Part shown: positions 34,747-42,943 of the stretch, piece after piece | How the letters are laid out: the number at the start of each line of letters is the position of its first letter | How positions within the stretch are numbered: the stretch's first letter is position 1 | NCBI GenBank assembly: GCA_963660485.1 | Contig: CAVKYH010000001.1 | Coordinates: 186,001-250,000 of the forward strand | Direction: 5' to 3' | DNA: 64,000 nt | Source: UBA6398 sp963660485 | GTDB taxonomy: Bacteria; Bacteroidota; Bacteroidia; Bacteroidales; Bacteroidaceae | The notes under the pieces: generated by a model | What the model was told of the DNA's origin: nothing | Databases searched by the model: none | The model's input: the letters and a program-made list of their open reading frames with translations, nothing else | Made by a program: the position numbers and the translations under genes

Positions 34747-35526
34747 TCAGTATTCGGCTTGTATAATGCCGCGTTTTGAATTGCTGATAAACTTCACGAT
34801 ATTGGTGATTTCTTCGCTTTGCGGAATTTGCTCCTTGATCTTCATCACAGCATCTTCCACACTTGTATCGCCATTGAACACAAGGCGATAGGCATTGGCA
34901 ATGTGGCGCAGTATACGTTCGCTGATGTTTTTGCAGTCAGCCAGGATTCCCGCGTTCACCCCGTGGTATACCACAGGATTTCCACTCGTGATGATATAGG
35001 GCGGCACGTCTTTCTGCACACGGCAACCGCTCTGAATGAGCGAGAGGCGGCCTATGCGGTTACCCTCGTGCACCACAACAAGATTAGAGAGAATGGCTTC
35101 GCTCTCAATCGTAGTGTTGCCCGCAACGATAGAGGCAATGCCAATCACAGTGTTGTCGTGTATGTCAGCGTCGTGGCAGATATGCACTTTCTCCATAATA
35201 TGGTTTCCGTTGCCAATGCGGGTAGCGCCGTCGGCATGAGTGCCGCGCGCTATGACCACATTCTCGCGGATATCGTTGTTGTCGCCGATAATCAAACTGC
35301 TTTCCTCGCCTGTGTATCTGAAATCCTGCGGATCAACACCGAGAATGGCGTGTCCGTGAATGCGGTTTCCCTTACCCACAGTAGTGCCTTTGAGCACACC
35401 GGCATAGGGCATAATAACGCAATCGTCCCCAATTTCCACACCCTCGCCGATAAAGGCGAACGGCATTATTTCTACATTGTTCCCAATCTTAGCCGTGGGA
35501 TCTACATATGCATGCTTACTTATCAT
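34747..35526 (-). CDS. lpxA: UDP-N-acetylglucosamine acyltransferase
   Basis: A 259-residue left-handed parallel beta-helix enzyme catalysing the first step of lipid A synthesis. Hexapeptide repeats fill residues 1-190 (ISKHAYVDPTAKIGNNVEI, IGEGVEIGDDCVI). The catalytic His is in VHICHDADIHDNTVI region near 122-128, and GNPVVYHGVNAG near residue 187 leads to the helical C-terminal part (RHIANAYRLVF). The ATG at 35526 is chosen; an in-frame TTG at 35532 adds two residues. It lies 18 bases downstream of an efflux outer-membrane factor gene, not in the usual lpxD-lpxC-fabZ-lpxA order. Confidence 0.93.
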   Translation of the reverse strand: MISKHAYVDPTAKIGNNVEIMPFAFIGEGVEIGDDCVIMPYAGVLKGTTVGKGNRIHGHAILGVDPQDFRYTGEESSLIIGDNNDIRENVVIARGTHADGATRIGNGNHIMEKVHICHDADIHDNTVIGIASIVAGNTTIESEAILSNLVVVHEGNRIGRLSLIQSGCRVQKDVPPYIITSGNPVVYHGVNAGILADCKNISERILRHIANAYRLVFNGDTSVEDAVMKIKEQIPQSEEITNIVKFISNSKRGIIQAEY

Positions 35527-35544
35527 GGTCAATGGTTTTTATGA

Positions 35545-36963
35545 TTAGTATCTTCCGCCTCCCAATGCTGCGTAGAGATTCACTGCAGCTTGAAGTTTGG
35601 AATAGTTGTCGTTAATAAGCGTGAGCTGGGCATTGAGCAACGACATTTCAGCCGTCAACTTCTCGAGATAAGTAGTGGAACGGTCGAATTTGAAAAGCTC
35701 GTTGGTCTGGTCGCGGGTCTTCTCAAGCGATTTCACCTGCTCCTGACAAATGTTGGCCTGCTCACACGCCGCCTTATAGGAATAAAGCGCATTGCTCACC
35801 TCGGTGCCTGCATTCAGAATGGTTTGCTCAAATGTGTTTTGCGCCGTGCGCTGTTGCGATTGCGCAATCTTAAGTTGAGCCGTAAGTTTCCCCTGCATAA
35901 ACAACGGCTGGGTTAATTGTCCGATGAGGGTAGTAAGAATCTTGCCCGGATTGACAATCATTCCGTTGCTGTTGGTCCAACCAGCCTGCCCTGTTATCGT
36001 TAGTTGCGGATAGAATGCGGAATATGCAGCGTTTGTGGCATAGAAAGCCTGGCGCAAAGAATATTCGGCAGCCTTGACATCAGGACGGTTTGAAAGCAAC
36101 TGTACAGGCACTCCCGCCGACATGTTGGCCGGCATTTGCTGCGCAGCAAGAGTGGAACGCGTGATAGCATGCGGTTGCTCGCGAAGTATCTTGCAGAGAG
36201 AGTTCTCTGTTTCCCGTATGCTTTGCTGCAAAGCAGGAATGGTAGCTTTAATCTGCAAATTGTTTGCTTTGCTTTGTTCTACCGACGCCATATTGGTCAT
36301 GGCAGCTTTCTGCATAGCCTCCATTGCTTCTACGTTCTTATCCCACAACTCAGAAGTCTCGCGCGTTGTGTGCAATTGCTCGTCAAGCATGAGAAGAGTA
36401 TAGTAGAGATTGGCAACGTTGGAGATAATCTGCGTTTGTACCGACTGCTTGTAGGCACTACTTTGCATAAGCACAGACTTGGCCTGCTCCTTTGCATTGC
36501 GAATACTTCCAAACAAATCCAACTGCCAGGACGCAACAACAGGCACACTATATGTTTTAACCGCTTTGCCGCCATCAAAACTGCTCAACGTTCCCTGGGC
36601 ATTCAAACTCAAAGACGGCAGATAGGCAAGTTTGGCTGCTTTAAGCGAAGCCTGCGCTTGTTCCACTGTTTCTTCAGCATTCTTCAAATCTGTATTGTTT
36701 TGCAGCGCCTTTTCTATCAAACTTTGCAGATTTGCATCTGTGAAGACTTGACGCCAAGGCATATTGCCAAAGTTTATTGTATCGCTTGTCAGAATGCCTG
36801 TGCTGCTTACAGTGTCGCGATACAAGGCATTTGTGGGCAAGTTCTCCGAACGCTCGTAGTTGGAGTAGATTCTACAACTTACAAGGGTTACGGCAGCAAG
36901 CAACAACATTGAAGTGTTGCTTGCTATCCTTTTTATATTTGTTGTCATTATCATTTTGCTCAT
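35545..36963 (-). CDS. RND efflux outer-membrane factor (TolC/OprM/NodT type lipoprotein)
   Basis: A 472-residue protein. A lipoprotein signal (MLLLAAVTLVSC, lipid cysteine about residue 30) anchors it in the outer membrane. The body has the duplicated TolC pattern of long helices: LQSLIEKALQNNTDLKNAEETVEQAQASLKAAKLAYLPSLSL-type start (about 85-125) and the second half NRPDVKAAEYSLRQAFYATNAAYSAFYPQLTITGQ-type (about 290). It forms the exit duct of a tripartite pump. Its start overlaps the stop of the RND gene by four bases (ATGA), so the three pump genes are one unit. Confidence 0.93.
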   Translation of the reverse strand: MSKMIMTTNIKRIASNTSMLLLAAVTLVSCRIYSNYERSENLPTNALYRDTVSSTGILTSDTINFGNMPWRQVFTDANLQSLIEKALQNNTDLKNAEETVEQAQASLKAAKLAYLPSLSLNAQGTLSSFDGGKAVKTYSVPVVASWQLDLFGSIRNAKEQAKSVLMQSSAYKQSVQTQIISNVANLYYTLLMLDEQLHTTRETSELWDKNVEAMEAMQKAAMTNMASVEQSKANNLQIKATIPALQQSIRETENSLCKILREQPHAITRSTLAAQQMPANMSAGVPVQLLSNRPDVKAAEYSLRQAFYATNAAYSAFYPQLTITGQAGWTNSNGMIVNPGKILTTLIGQLTQPLFMQGKLTAQLKIAQSQQRTAQNTFEQTILNAGTEVSNALYSYKAACEQANICQEQVKSLEKTRDQTNELFKFDRSTTYLEKLTAEMSLLNAQLTLINDNYSKLQAAVNLYAALGGGRY

Positions 36964-39900
36964 TTTTTAATGGAATATTGTGCGATATCTCCGCTGGCAT
37001 CACTGTTGTCAATGTCCTCCCAAACCATAGGTTTGACTTTCTCCTGCAGATATTCGAAAATAACGAAGAGAGAAGGAACGACAAATATCTGACAAATAAC
37101 ACCGATAAGCATACCGCCTACTGCTGCTGCACCAAGAGAACGGTTACCATTTGCACCAACTCCCATGGCAAACATAAGAGGCAGAAGACCGACAATCATT
37201 GCAAGAGAGGTCATCATAATAGGTCTCAAACGCGCGCCTGCACCAAGAACAGCCGCCCATGTTATACTCATGCCCATCTTGCGTCTTTCAAGCGCGAACT
37301 GTGTAATAAGAATTGCATTCTTTGCAAGAAGACCAATAAGCATAATAAGAGAAATCTGTACGTAGATGTTGTTGGAAGCAGCTCCCAAGAAAGGCAATAT
37401 ATTATTGGCAAGCCCCAACAATTGTACGAAGATAAAGCTACCTGCAAGTCCGAACGGAACGGAAAGAATAACCGCCAATGGCAAGAGGTAACTCTCATAT
37501 TGGGCACTCAGCAGCAAATAAATAAATGTGATACAAAGCACAAATATAATTGCGGTTGCACTACCACTGCTCGATTGTTCCTCACGTGTAATTCCCGAAT
37601 ATTCGTATCCGTAACCGGTTGGCAGATATTTTTCAGCAACTTCTTGTACAGCCTTTATGGCTTCGCCACTACTATATCCGTCGGCAGGGTTACCGTTTAT
37701 CGACAAAGAGGTGTACATGTTGAAACGGTTGATACTGCTTGGACCATATACTTTCTTAATTGTCATGAATTGGGTAATCGGAGCCATTTCGCTACCATTA
37801 CGTACTTTTATTTTCTTGAGAGATTCAAGATTGGTACGCTCACTGCGCTCGGCTTGTACCATTACACGATAAAGTTTTCCGAATCTATTTAAGTTTGAAG
37901 CATACAAACCGCCATAGTATCCCTGCAAAGTTGTAAGAATATCATTAGGAGTAAGTCCTGCTTTCATACATTCTGCTGCATCTATGTCTATCATGTATTG
38001 CGGATAGTTCGGACGGAAAGAAGTTTGGGCCTGCGTAATTTCCGGACGTTCGTTGAGACGTTCAATAAAGTCTTGCGCCACTTTGTAGAATGATTCGATA
38101 GAACCACCTGTCTTGTCCTGCAAGTTTATTTGGAAACCATTGGAAACACTGTAACCGGTAATCATAGGAGGACCGAAGAAAAGAACTTGGGCGTCCTTAA
38201 TTAATTTACGGGCATTCAGATACAGCGTACCAACGACCACACTTGAACTTTCTTTCATGGAACGTTCGTCCCAATTCTTCAATTTGCAGATAAACGAGCC
38301 GGCATTTGAACCTTGACCACCAAGGAAACTGTAACCAGAAATCTGCGTATGGCTTTCTACTGCAGGATTTGCGCTAATAAGGCTATCGATTTTTGCCAAA
38401 ATTTTCTCTGTACGATCCTGTGAAGTTCCTTCCGGCAAGTCAACAGTACCCATTACAGTTCCCGTATCTTCATTAGGAACGAAACCTGTAGGTGTTACAG
38501 CCATAAGAACGAGCAATGCAGCAATACTGATTGCCACGAAACCGAGAGTAAGATACGGACGATGGATTTGTTTTAGAACGGCATTTTTGTATTTACCAAG
38601 CAATGTGGTATAGGTTGCATTGAACGCCGTATGAAAACGATCTATAAACGACTGCTTTTTTGCTTTGCCATCGTGAGGTTTCAAGAAAATCGCACACAAA
38701 GCCGGGCTAAGAGTCAATGCGTTCAATGCGGACAAACCTATAGCAATAGCCATCGTCAAACCGAACTGACGGTAGAAGATACCGGACGTTCCTGATATAA
38801 AGCTAACAGGAATAAATACGGCCATCATCACGAGAGTAATCGAAACGATGGACCCTCCGAGTTCGTGCATTGCGTCTATTGATGCTTTGCGGGCGGACTG
38901 ATAACCTTGGTCGAGTTTTGCATGCACGCCTTCCACCACAATAATCGCGTCATCGACGACTATGGCTATGGCTAAGACTAACGCACTCAATGTAAGAAGG
39001 TTGATACTAAATCCGAATATCTTCAAGAAGAAGAACGTACCTATCAATGCAACGGGAATTGCTATTGCAGGAATGAGGGTGGAGCGCATATCTTGCAAGA
39101 AGATATATACCACGATAAATACAAGTATAAACGCTTCTATCAACGTCTTCAACACCTCGTGGATTGAGGCAAAAAGGAAGTCGTTCACATTTTGTGCGAC
39201 ATTGATATCGAGTCCTGCGGGAAGATCTTTCTTAGCATCGTCAAGAACTTTGCTGATGTCTTTAACAACGGTGGTCGCGTTGGAACCTGCTACCTGGAAA
39301 GCCATACAAGTTACGCCGGTGTGTCCACTTACTTTGTTGGTAAATGCGTAGGTCAAACGACCGAGTTCTACACGTGCGATATCTTTCAGTCTAAGTACCT
39401 GGCCGTCTTGGGTAGCACGGATTACGATATTTTCAAACTCGTGTTCGCTCTCCAAACGTCCGCGATAGCGCAGGGTATATTCGAATGTCTGGTTCTCACG
39501 TTCACCAATAGAACCGGGAGCAGCCTCAATGTTCTGCTGTGCGAGCGCATTGGTAACATCAGCCGGCATAAGATGATATTGTGCCATGAGTTCCGGCTTA
39601 AGCCAAATACGCATCGAGTAGTCAGCACCCATCACAAATGCTTCACCCACGCCGTTTACACGCTGCACCTGGGGAATGATGTTGATCTTGGCGTAGTTCT
39701 CAATAAATTTCTGGTCATACTTTCCACTCTTGTCGAATACAGAAAATACCATAAGCATACTGTTTTGGCGTTTCATCGTTTCGACACCGACTTTTGTTAC
39801 TTCGGCGGGAAGAAGACCTTGGGCGGTAGATACTTTATTCTGCACGTTCACGGCAGCCATATCGGGATCGGTGCCCTGCTTAAAGGTTATCGTGATTGTT

Positions 39901-40166
39901 GCAGAGCCGGTATTGGTTGCGGAAGAAGACATATAGTCCATGTTTTCCACACCGTTGATTGCTTCCTCAAGGGGAATTACCACACTATTGAGGGTTGACT
40001 GCGCATTTGCGCCCGTATAAGTTGCTCTTACAGATACTGTAGGAGGAGCGATGTCCGGATATTGCTCTATAGGCAATGACACCAAGCCTATAACGCCCAA
40101 TATAACGATGAGGATAGAAATCACCGTTGACAGCACAGGGCGATTAATGAATCTGTCTAGTTTCAT
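36960..40166 (-). CDS. RND multidrug efflux transporter (AcrB/HAE1 type)
   Basis: A 1068-residue inner-membrane proton-driven exporter, full length. It has twelve predicted membrane segments and two large periplasmic loops. The proton-relay aspartates are in AIVVDDAIIVVEG (about residues 405-408), with the partner lysine in GLLAKNAIL near 940. The entry motif MKLDRFINRPVLSTVISILIV at the N-terminus is typical. With the membrane-fusion protein upstream and the outer-membrane factor downstream it forms a complete pump; the substrates cannot be read from sequence. The gap to the upstream gene is 47 bases. Confidence 0.96.
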   Translation of the reverse strand: MKLDRFINRPVLSTVISILIVILGVIGLVSLPIEQYPDIAPPTVSVRATYTGANAQSTLNSVVIPLEEAINGVENMDYMSSSATNTGSATITITFKQGTDPDMAAVNVQNKVSTAQGLLPAEVTKVGVETMKRQNSMLMVFSVFDKSGKYDQKFIENYAKINIIPQVQRVNGVGEAFVMGADYSMRIWLKPELMAQYHLMPADVTNALAQQNIEAAPGSIGERENQTFEYTLRYRGRLESEHEFENIVIRATQDGQVLRLKDIARVELGRLTYAFTNKVSGHTGVTCMAFQVAGSNATTVVKDISKVLDDAKKDLPAGLDINVAQNVNDFLFASIHEVLKTLIEAFILVFIVVYIFLQDMRSTLIPAIAIPVALIGTFFFLKIFGFSINLLTLSALVLAIAIVVDDAIIVVEGVHAKLDQGYQSARKASIDAMHELGGSIVSITLVMMAVFIPVSFISGTSGIFYRQFGLTMAIAIGLSALNALTLSPALCAIFLKPHDGKAKKQSFIDRFHTAFNATYTTLLGKYKNAVLKQIHRPYLTLGFVAISIAALLVLMAVTPTGFVPNEDTGTVMGTVDLPEGTSQDRTEKILAKIDSLISANPAVESHTQISGYSFLGGQGSNAGSFICKLKNWDERSMKESSSVVVGTLYLNARKLIKDAQVLFFGPPMITGYSVSNGFQINLQDKTGGSIESFYKVAQDFIERLNERPEITQAQTSFRPNYPQYMIDIDAAECMKAGLTPNDILTTLQGYYGGLYASNLNRFGKLYRVMVQAERSERTNLESLKKIKVRNGSEMAPITQFMTIKKVYGPSSINRFNMYTSLSINGNPADGYSSGEAIKAVQEVAEKYLPTGYGYEYSGITREEQSSSGSATAIIFVLCITFIYLLLSAQYESYLLPLAVILSVPFGLAGSFIFVQLLGLANNILPFLGAASNNIYVQISLIMLIGLLAKNAILITQFALERRKMGMSITWAAVLGAGARLRPIMMTSLAMIVGLLPLMFAMGVGANGNRSLGAAAVGGMLIGVICQIFVVPSLFVIFEYLQEKVKPMVWEDIDNSDASGDIAQYSIKK

Positions 40167-40213
40167 TTATTTGTCGTTTTGTTGTTAGACGTATTGAGAG
40201 AGACTTTGTTGGA

Positions 40214-41386
40214 TTAGAATGGCAACTTGCCGTCTTTCTCGTCTTGAAGAGCCTGTTTGAAATTCTTCGCCGACTGTGCAGCCGTGATAGGCTTTATCAC
40301 CATATCGTTTTTAAGTGTATTCACTCCTTCTGCAACGATACGTTCGCCGTTTGCAAGTCCGGAGTTAACGATATAATTTGTTCCGTCGTTCACATCTGCC
40401 ACTTCTATTTCGCGCTGGCTTACCTTATTGTCCTTACCTACGACATAAACAAATTTCTTGTCCTGGATTTCATATGTAGCAGACTGCGGAATGATAATGG
40501 ACGAAGAGAATATTTGGGGAAGAAGAACGCTTCCGGTACCGCCGCTACGAAGTTCGTGTTTGGGATTGGGGAATGTGGCACGCATGCTCACGGAACCTGT
40601 GTTTTGATCAATCACACCGCTAACTGTTTCCACCTTTCCTTCGTAGGCATAGATTGTTCCGTCGGTGAGTTTGAGTTTAACGGGAGGCATTTGTGCGATA
40701 GCCGTTTTCACATTGCCGCTGTTGCGTGTCATTTCGAGGAGTTGTTTCTCTGTCATTGAGAAATACACATACATTTCCGAAATGTTTGATACGGTAGTGA
40801 GTGGGGTTGCGCTTGCCGAACTAACAAGACTACCAACCCTGTAAGGTATTTCGCCTACTACGCCGTTTGACGGACTTACAACGGTGCAATAGCTGAGTTG
40901 CTCAAGGGCATTCGTAAGGTTGGCTTTAGCCTGAGCGAGCTGGGCTTCGCACGAAGCAAGGTTGTCGAGAGCTGTTTGAAGGTCAAAATCGCTTATTATC
41001 TGACGCTTGTGAAGTTCTTTCTTGTTCTCTACTGTGAGTTTTTGCGTGTTGAGCGTAGCTTTTGCTACTTCCACAGATGCCTTTGCGCTTTTCACCTGTG
41101 CTTCATACTGCACGCGATCTATCATAAACAAAGGTTGGCCTTGCTTTACGGTGCTTCCTTCGTCAACACAAAGCTTGGTTATGAAACCCGATACTTTGGG
41201 GCGGATTTCAATGTCTTGTTTACCTTTGATTGTTGCCGGATAAGATGTGGACTGTTCTGAAGAACTTGTACTAACGGTTGCCACAACAAATTCGTCGGGT
41301 GTGCCGCTATTGTCCGTGCTCGATTTCTTGCCGCAACTTACCAGGGCAAGAACCGCCAATGCTAATGCAAAACTGTTTCTCATCAT
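40214..41386 (-). CDS. RND efflux membrane-fusion (AcrA-type) lipoprotein
   Basis: A 390-residue periplasmic adaptor. A lipoprotein signal ending ALVSCGKK (lipid cysteine about residue 19) leads to a biotinyl-lipoyl half-motif (IEIRPKVSGFITKLCVDEGSTVKQGQPLF start about 60), an alpha-hairpin (about 95-165) with coiled coil, the second lipoyl half (VVSPSNGVVGEIPYRVG) and beta-barrel and membrane-proximal domains. It links the inner-membrane pump to the outer-membrane factor. It is the first gene of the unit, with a promoter box about 45 bases upstream. No regulator gene is adjacent, unlike many acrAB loci. Confidence 0.94.
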   Translation of the reverse strand: MMRNSFALALAVLALVSCGKKSSTDNSGTPDEFVVATVSTSSSEQSTSYPATIKGKQDIEIRPKVSGFITKLCVDEGSTVKQGQPLFMIDRVQYEAQVKSAKASVEVAKATLNTQKLTVENKKELHKRQIISDFDLQTALDNLASCEAQLAQAKANLTNALEQLSYCTVVSPSNGVVGEIPYRVGSLVSSASATPLTTVSNISEMYVYFSMTEKQLLEMTRNSGNVKTAIAQMPPVKLKLTDGTIYAYEGKVETVSGVIDQNTGSVSMRATFPNPKHELRSGGTGSVLLPQIFSSSIIIPQSATYEIQDKKFVYVVGKDNKVSQREIEVADVNDGTNYIVNSGLANGERIVAEGVNTLKNDMVIKPITAAQSAKNFKQALQDEKDGKLPF

Positions 41387-41429
41387 TGGTTTTTTGAATT
41401 TGATTTTTATACTCTATATTTATCGGCTG

Positions 41430-41437
41430 CAAAGTTA
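41430..41437 (-). promoter_or_regulatory. Bacteroidetes -7 box for the efflux operon
   Basis: CAAAGTTA (TAACTTTG on minus) matches TAnnTTTG; leader about 40 nt. Confidence 0.55.
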
Positions 41438-41587
41438 CGAAACATTTTTTTCTCTTAAAACGATATGTTTTCCCGCAAGCACTTAATAATTATTAATGAC
41501 AAAAAACATACGGGTAATATATGTTAAAAGCTCGATTTTTACTGGCGAATGGGCTATTGTTTTTGCCTGATTTGACATCGCAAAAAC

Positions 41588-41656
41588 TCCAAGGCATCTA
41601 ATTTAAACTAGATGCCTTGGAATTTAAACTATGTCAGACATCGTTTTAACTAGATG
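41588..41656. repeat. Mosaic palindrome family, copy 5
   Basis: The core 41588-41621 is a 34-bp palindrome with left arm TCCAAGGCATCTA and right arm TAGATGCCTTGGA around ATTTAAAC. It has the same frame as the cores at 29623 and 47733, but the outer part reads CAAGGC/GCCTTG where those read CGACGC/GCGTCG. It continues with AATTTAAACTATGTCAGACATCGTTTT in two words and a further GATGCCTTGGA. It lies between divergent genes. Confidence 0.9.
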
Positions 41657-41767
41657 CCTTGGAATTTTAGCGATATATAAACCTCTTGTAACCAGAACTT
41701 AACATCTGTGTAACAATAAGGCAATTTGATGTGCTGAAATTTGCACGCGAAAATACATTGTTATTAT

Positions 41768-42811
41768 ATGAACAGATTTCTTATCGCGGCTTTTATGCTC
41801 GGTGCATTCAATGCCGCTTTGTCTGCCCAAACCGAAAAAACTGACAGCGCCATTGTCAGAACTCCTATAATAAATGGTACGGTCAGGGGCAAATATGAGT
41901 ATCAGCCACAGGAGGGAAAGGGACGTTTTGAGGTAAGAACGGCGCGCATAAGTGTATCGGGAGAAGCCGTGCCGCGTGTTGCCTACAAAGCTGAAGTGGA
42001 CCTTTGCGACGAAGGCAAGATAAAGATGCTCGACGCATTCGTGAAAGTTAAACCGATAAGCGACATGGCATTCACGATAGGGCAGATGCGTGTGCCGTTT
42101 ACAATCGATGCCCACCGCTCGCCCCATCAGCAATATTTCGCCAACCGTTCGTTTATTGCCAAACAAGTGGGAAATGTGAGAGATGTGGGAGCTATGATTG
42201 GATATAAGCCGAACGCCGACCTACCATTTATGATAGAAGCCGGATTGTTTAACGGCTCGGGGCTTACAAACCAGAAAGACTATTGGACCAAAAGAATTAA
42301 CTTCTCGGCAAAAGCCCAAATGTTTCTCCCGACAAACACTACCATAGTTTTCAGCGTGCAGAAAATCCACCCCGACAGTTGTGATATAATAATGTATAAC
42401 GCAGGTATTAACCAAAGATTTGGCAATCTTTTTGTCGAAGCAGAATATCTGCTCAAGACATACGCCCACAATGCGTTCAAGAAAGTTCATGCTGTTGACG
42501 TTTTCGGCTGCTACGACATTCCTCTGCGGAAATGTTTTTTCAGCAAGATATCACCGCTCATAAGATACGACTATATGAGCGACCATAGCGATGGAATGAG
42601 ATATCTGGACGGGAGTGAAAACACTGCCGGCACACTCATCATAAACGACTACGAACGTTCGCGACTCACAGCGGGAGCCACGTTCAGCATCGGCAAACCT
42701 TTTGTATCGGACATACGGCTCAACTACGAGCAATACTTTTACCGTAGAAGCGGAGTGGCGAAAGTTTCGGAGAAAAACAAGTTTGTTATCGAATTTATGA
42801 CGCGCTTTTAA
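41768..42811 (+). CDS. Phosphate-selective porin (OprO/OprP) family protein
   Basis: A 347-residue outer-membrane protein with a signal peptide (MNRFLIAAFMLGAFNAALSAQ). The body shows the alternating strands of a porin barrel; FEVRTARISVSGEAVPRVAYKAEVD (about 55-80), the helix-turn AFVKVKPISDMAFTIGQMRVPFT (about 90-112) and a C-terminal strand ending in phenylalanine (EFMTRF) match the OprO/P family of Bacteroidetes. Shorter than Pseudomonas OprP (about 410). Whether it carries phosphate is unknown. The ATG at 41768 is chosen over an upstream TTG. Confidence 0.85.
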   Translation: MNRFLIAAFMLGAFNAALSAQTEKTDSAIVRTPIINGTVRGKYEYQPQEGKGRFEVRTARISVSGEAVPRVAYKAEVDLCDEGKIKMLDAFVKVKPISDMAFTIGQMRVPFTIDAHRSPHQQYFANRSFIAKQVGNVRDVGAMIGYKPNADLPFMIEAGLFNGSGLTNQKDYWTKRINFSAKAQMFLPTNTTIVFSVQKIHPDSCDIIMYNAGINQRFGNLFVEAEYLLKTYAHNAFKKVHAVDVFGCYDIPLRKCFFSKISPLIRYDYMSDHSDGMRYLDGSENTAGTLIINDYERSRLTAGATFSIGKPFVSDIRLNYEQYFYRRSGVAKVSEKNKFVIEFMTRF

Positions 42812-42837
42812 CCGAGTTCCACATAAAAACGCTTAGA

Positions 42838-42876
42838 CACCCAATGCTATCAGTTGTTTTTCGAGAGCATTGGGTC
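42838..42876 (+). terminator. Hairpin after the porin gene
   Basis: CCCAATGCT pairs with AGCATTGGG over nine bases around a 16-base loop, followed by TCTGTTGTTTG, a weak T-rich tail. Probable terminator. Confidence 0.6.
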
Positions 42877-42931
42877 TGTTGTTTGTACACTATCACAACA
42901 AATGGGTATTGCGGGGGCGGAAATAAGTAGC

Positions 42932-42939
42932 TAATTTTG
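42932..42939 (+). promoter_or_regulatory. Bacteroidetes -7 box abutting the ccsA start codon
   Basis: TAATTTTG matches TAnnTTTG and ends only four bases before the ATG at 42944. If used, transcription would begin at or beside the start codon, giving a leaderless message. Confidence 0.5.
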
Positions 42940-42943
42940 CAGT

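Larger units (their letters stand above)
41387..41767. other. Divergent intergenic region efflux operon / porin
   Basis: A 381-base region holding the efflux promoter, copy 5 of the palindrome family, and the porin upstream region, where TGAAATTTG at 41736-41744 is at best a weak promoter match. No operator-like repeat other than the palindrome was seen. Confidence 0.55.
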
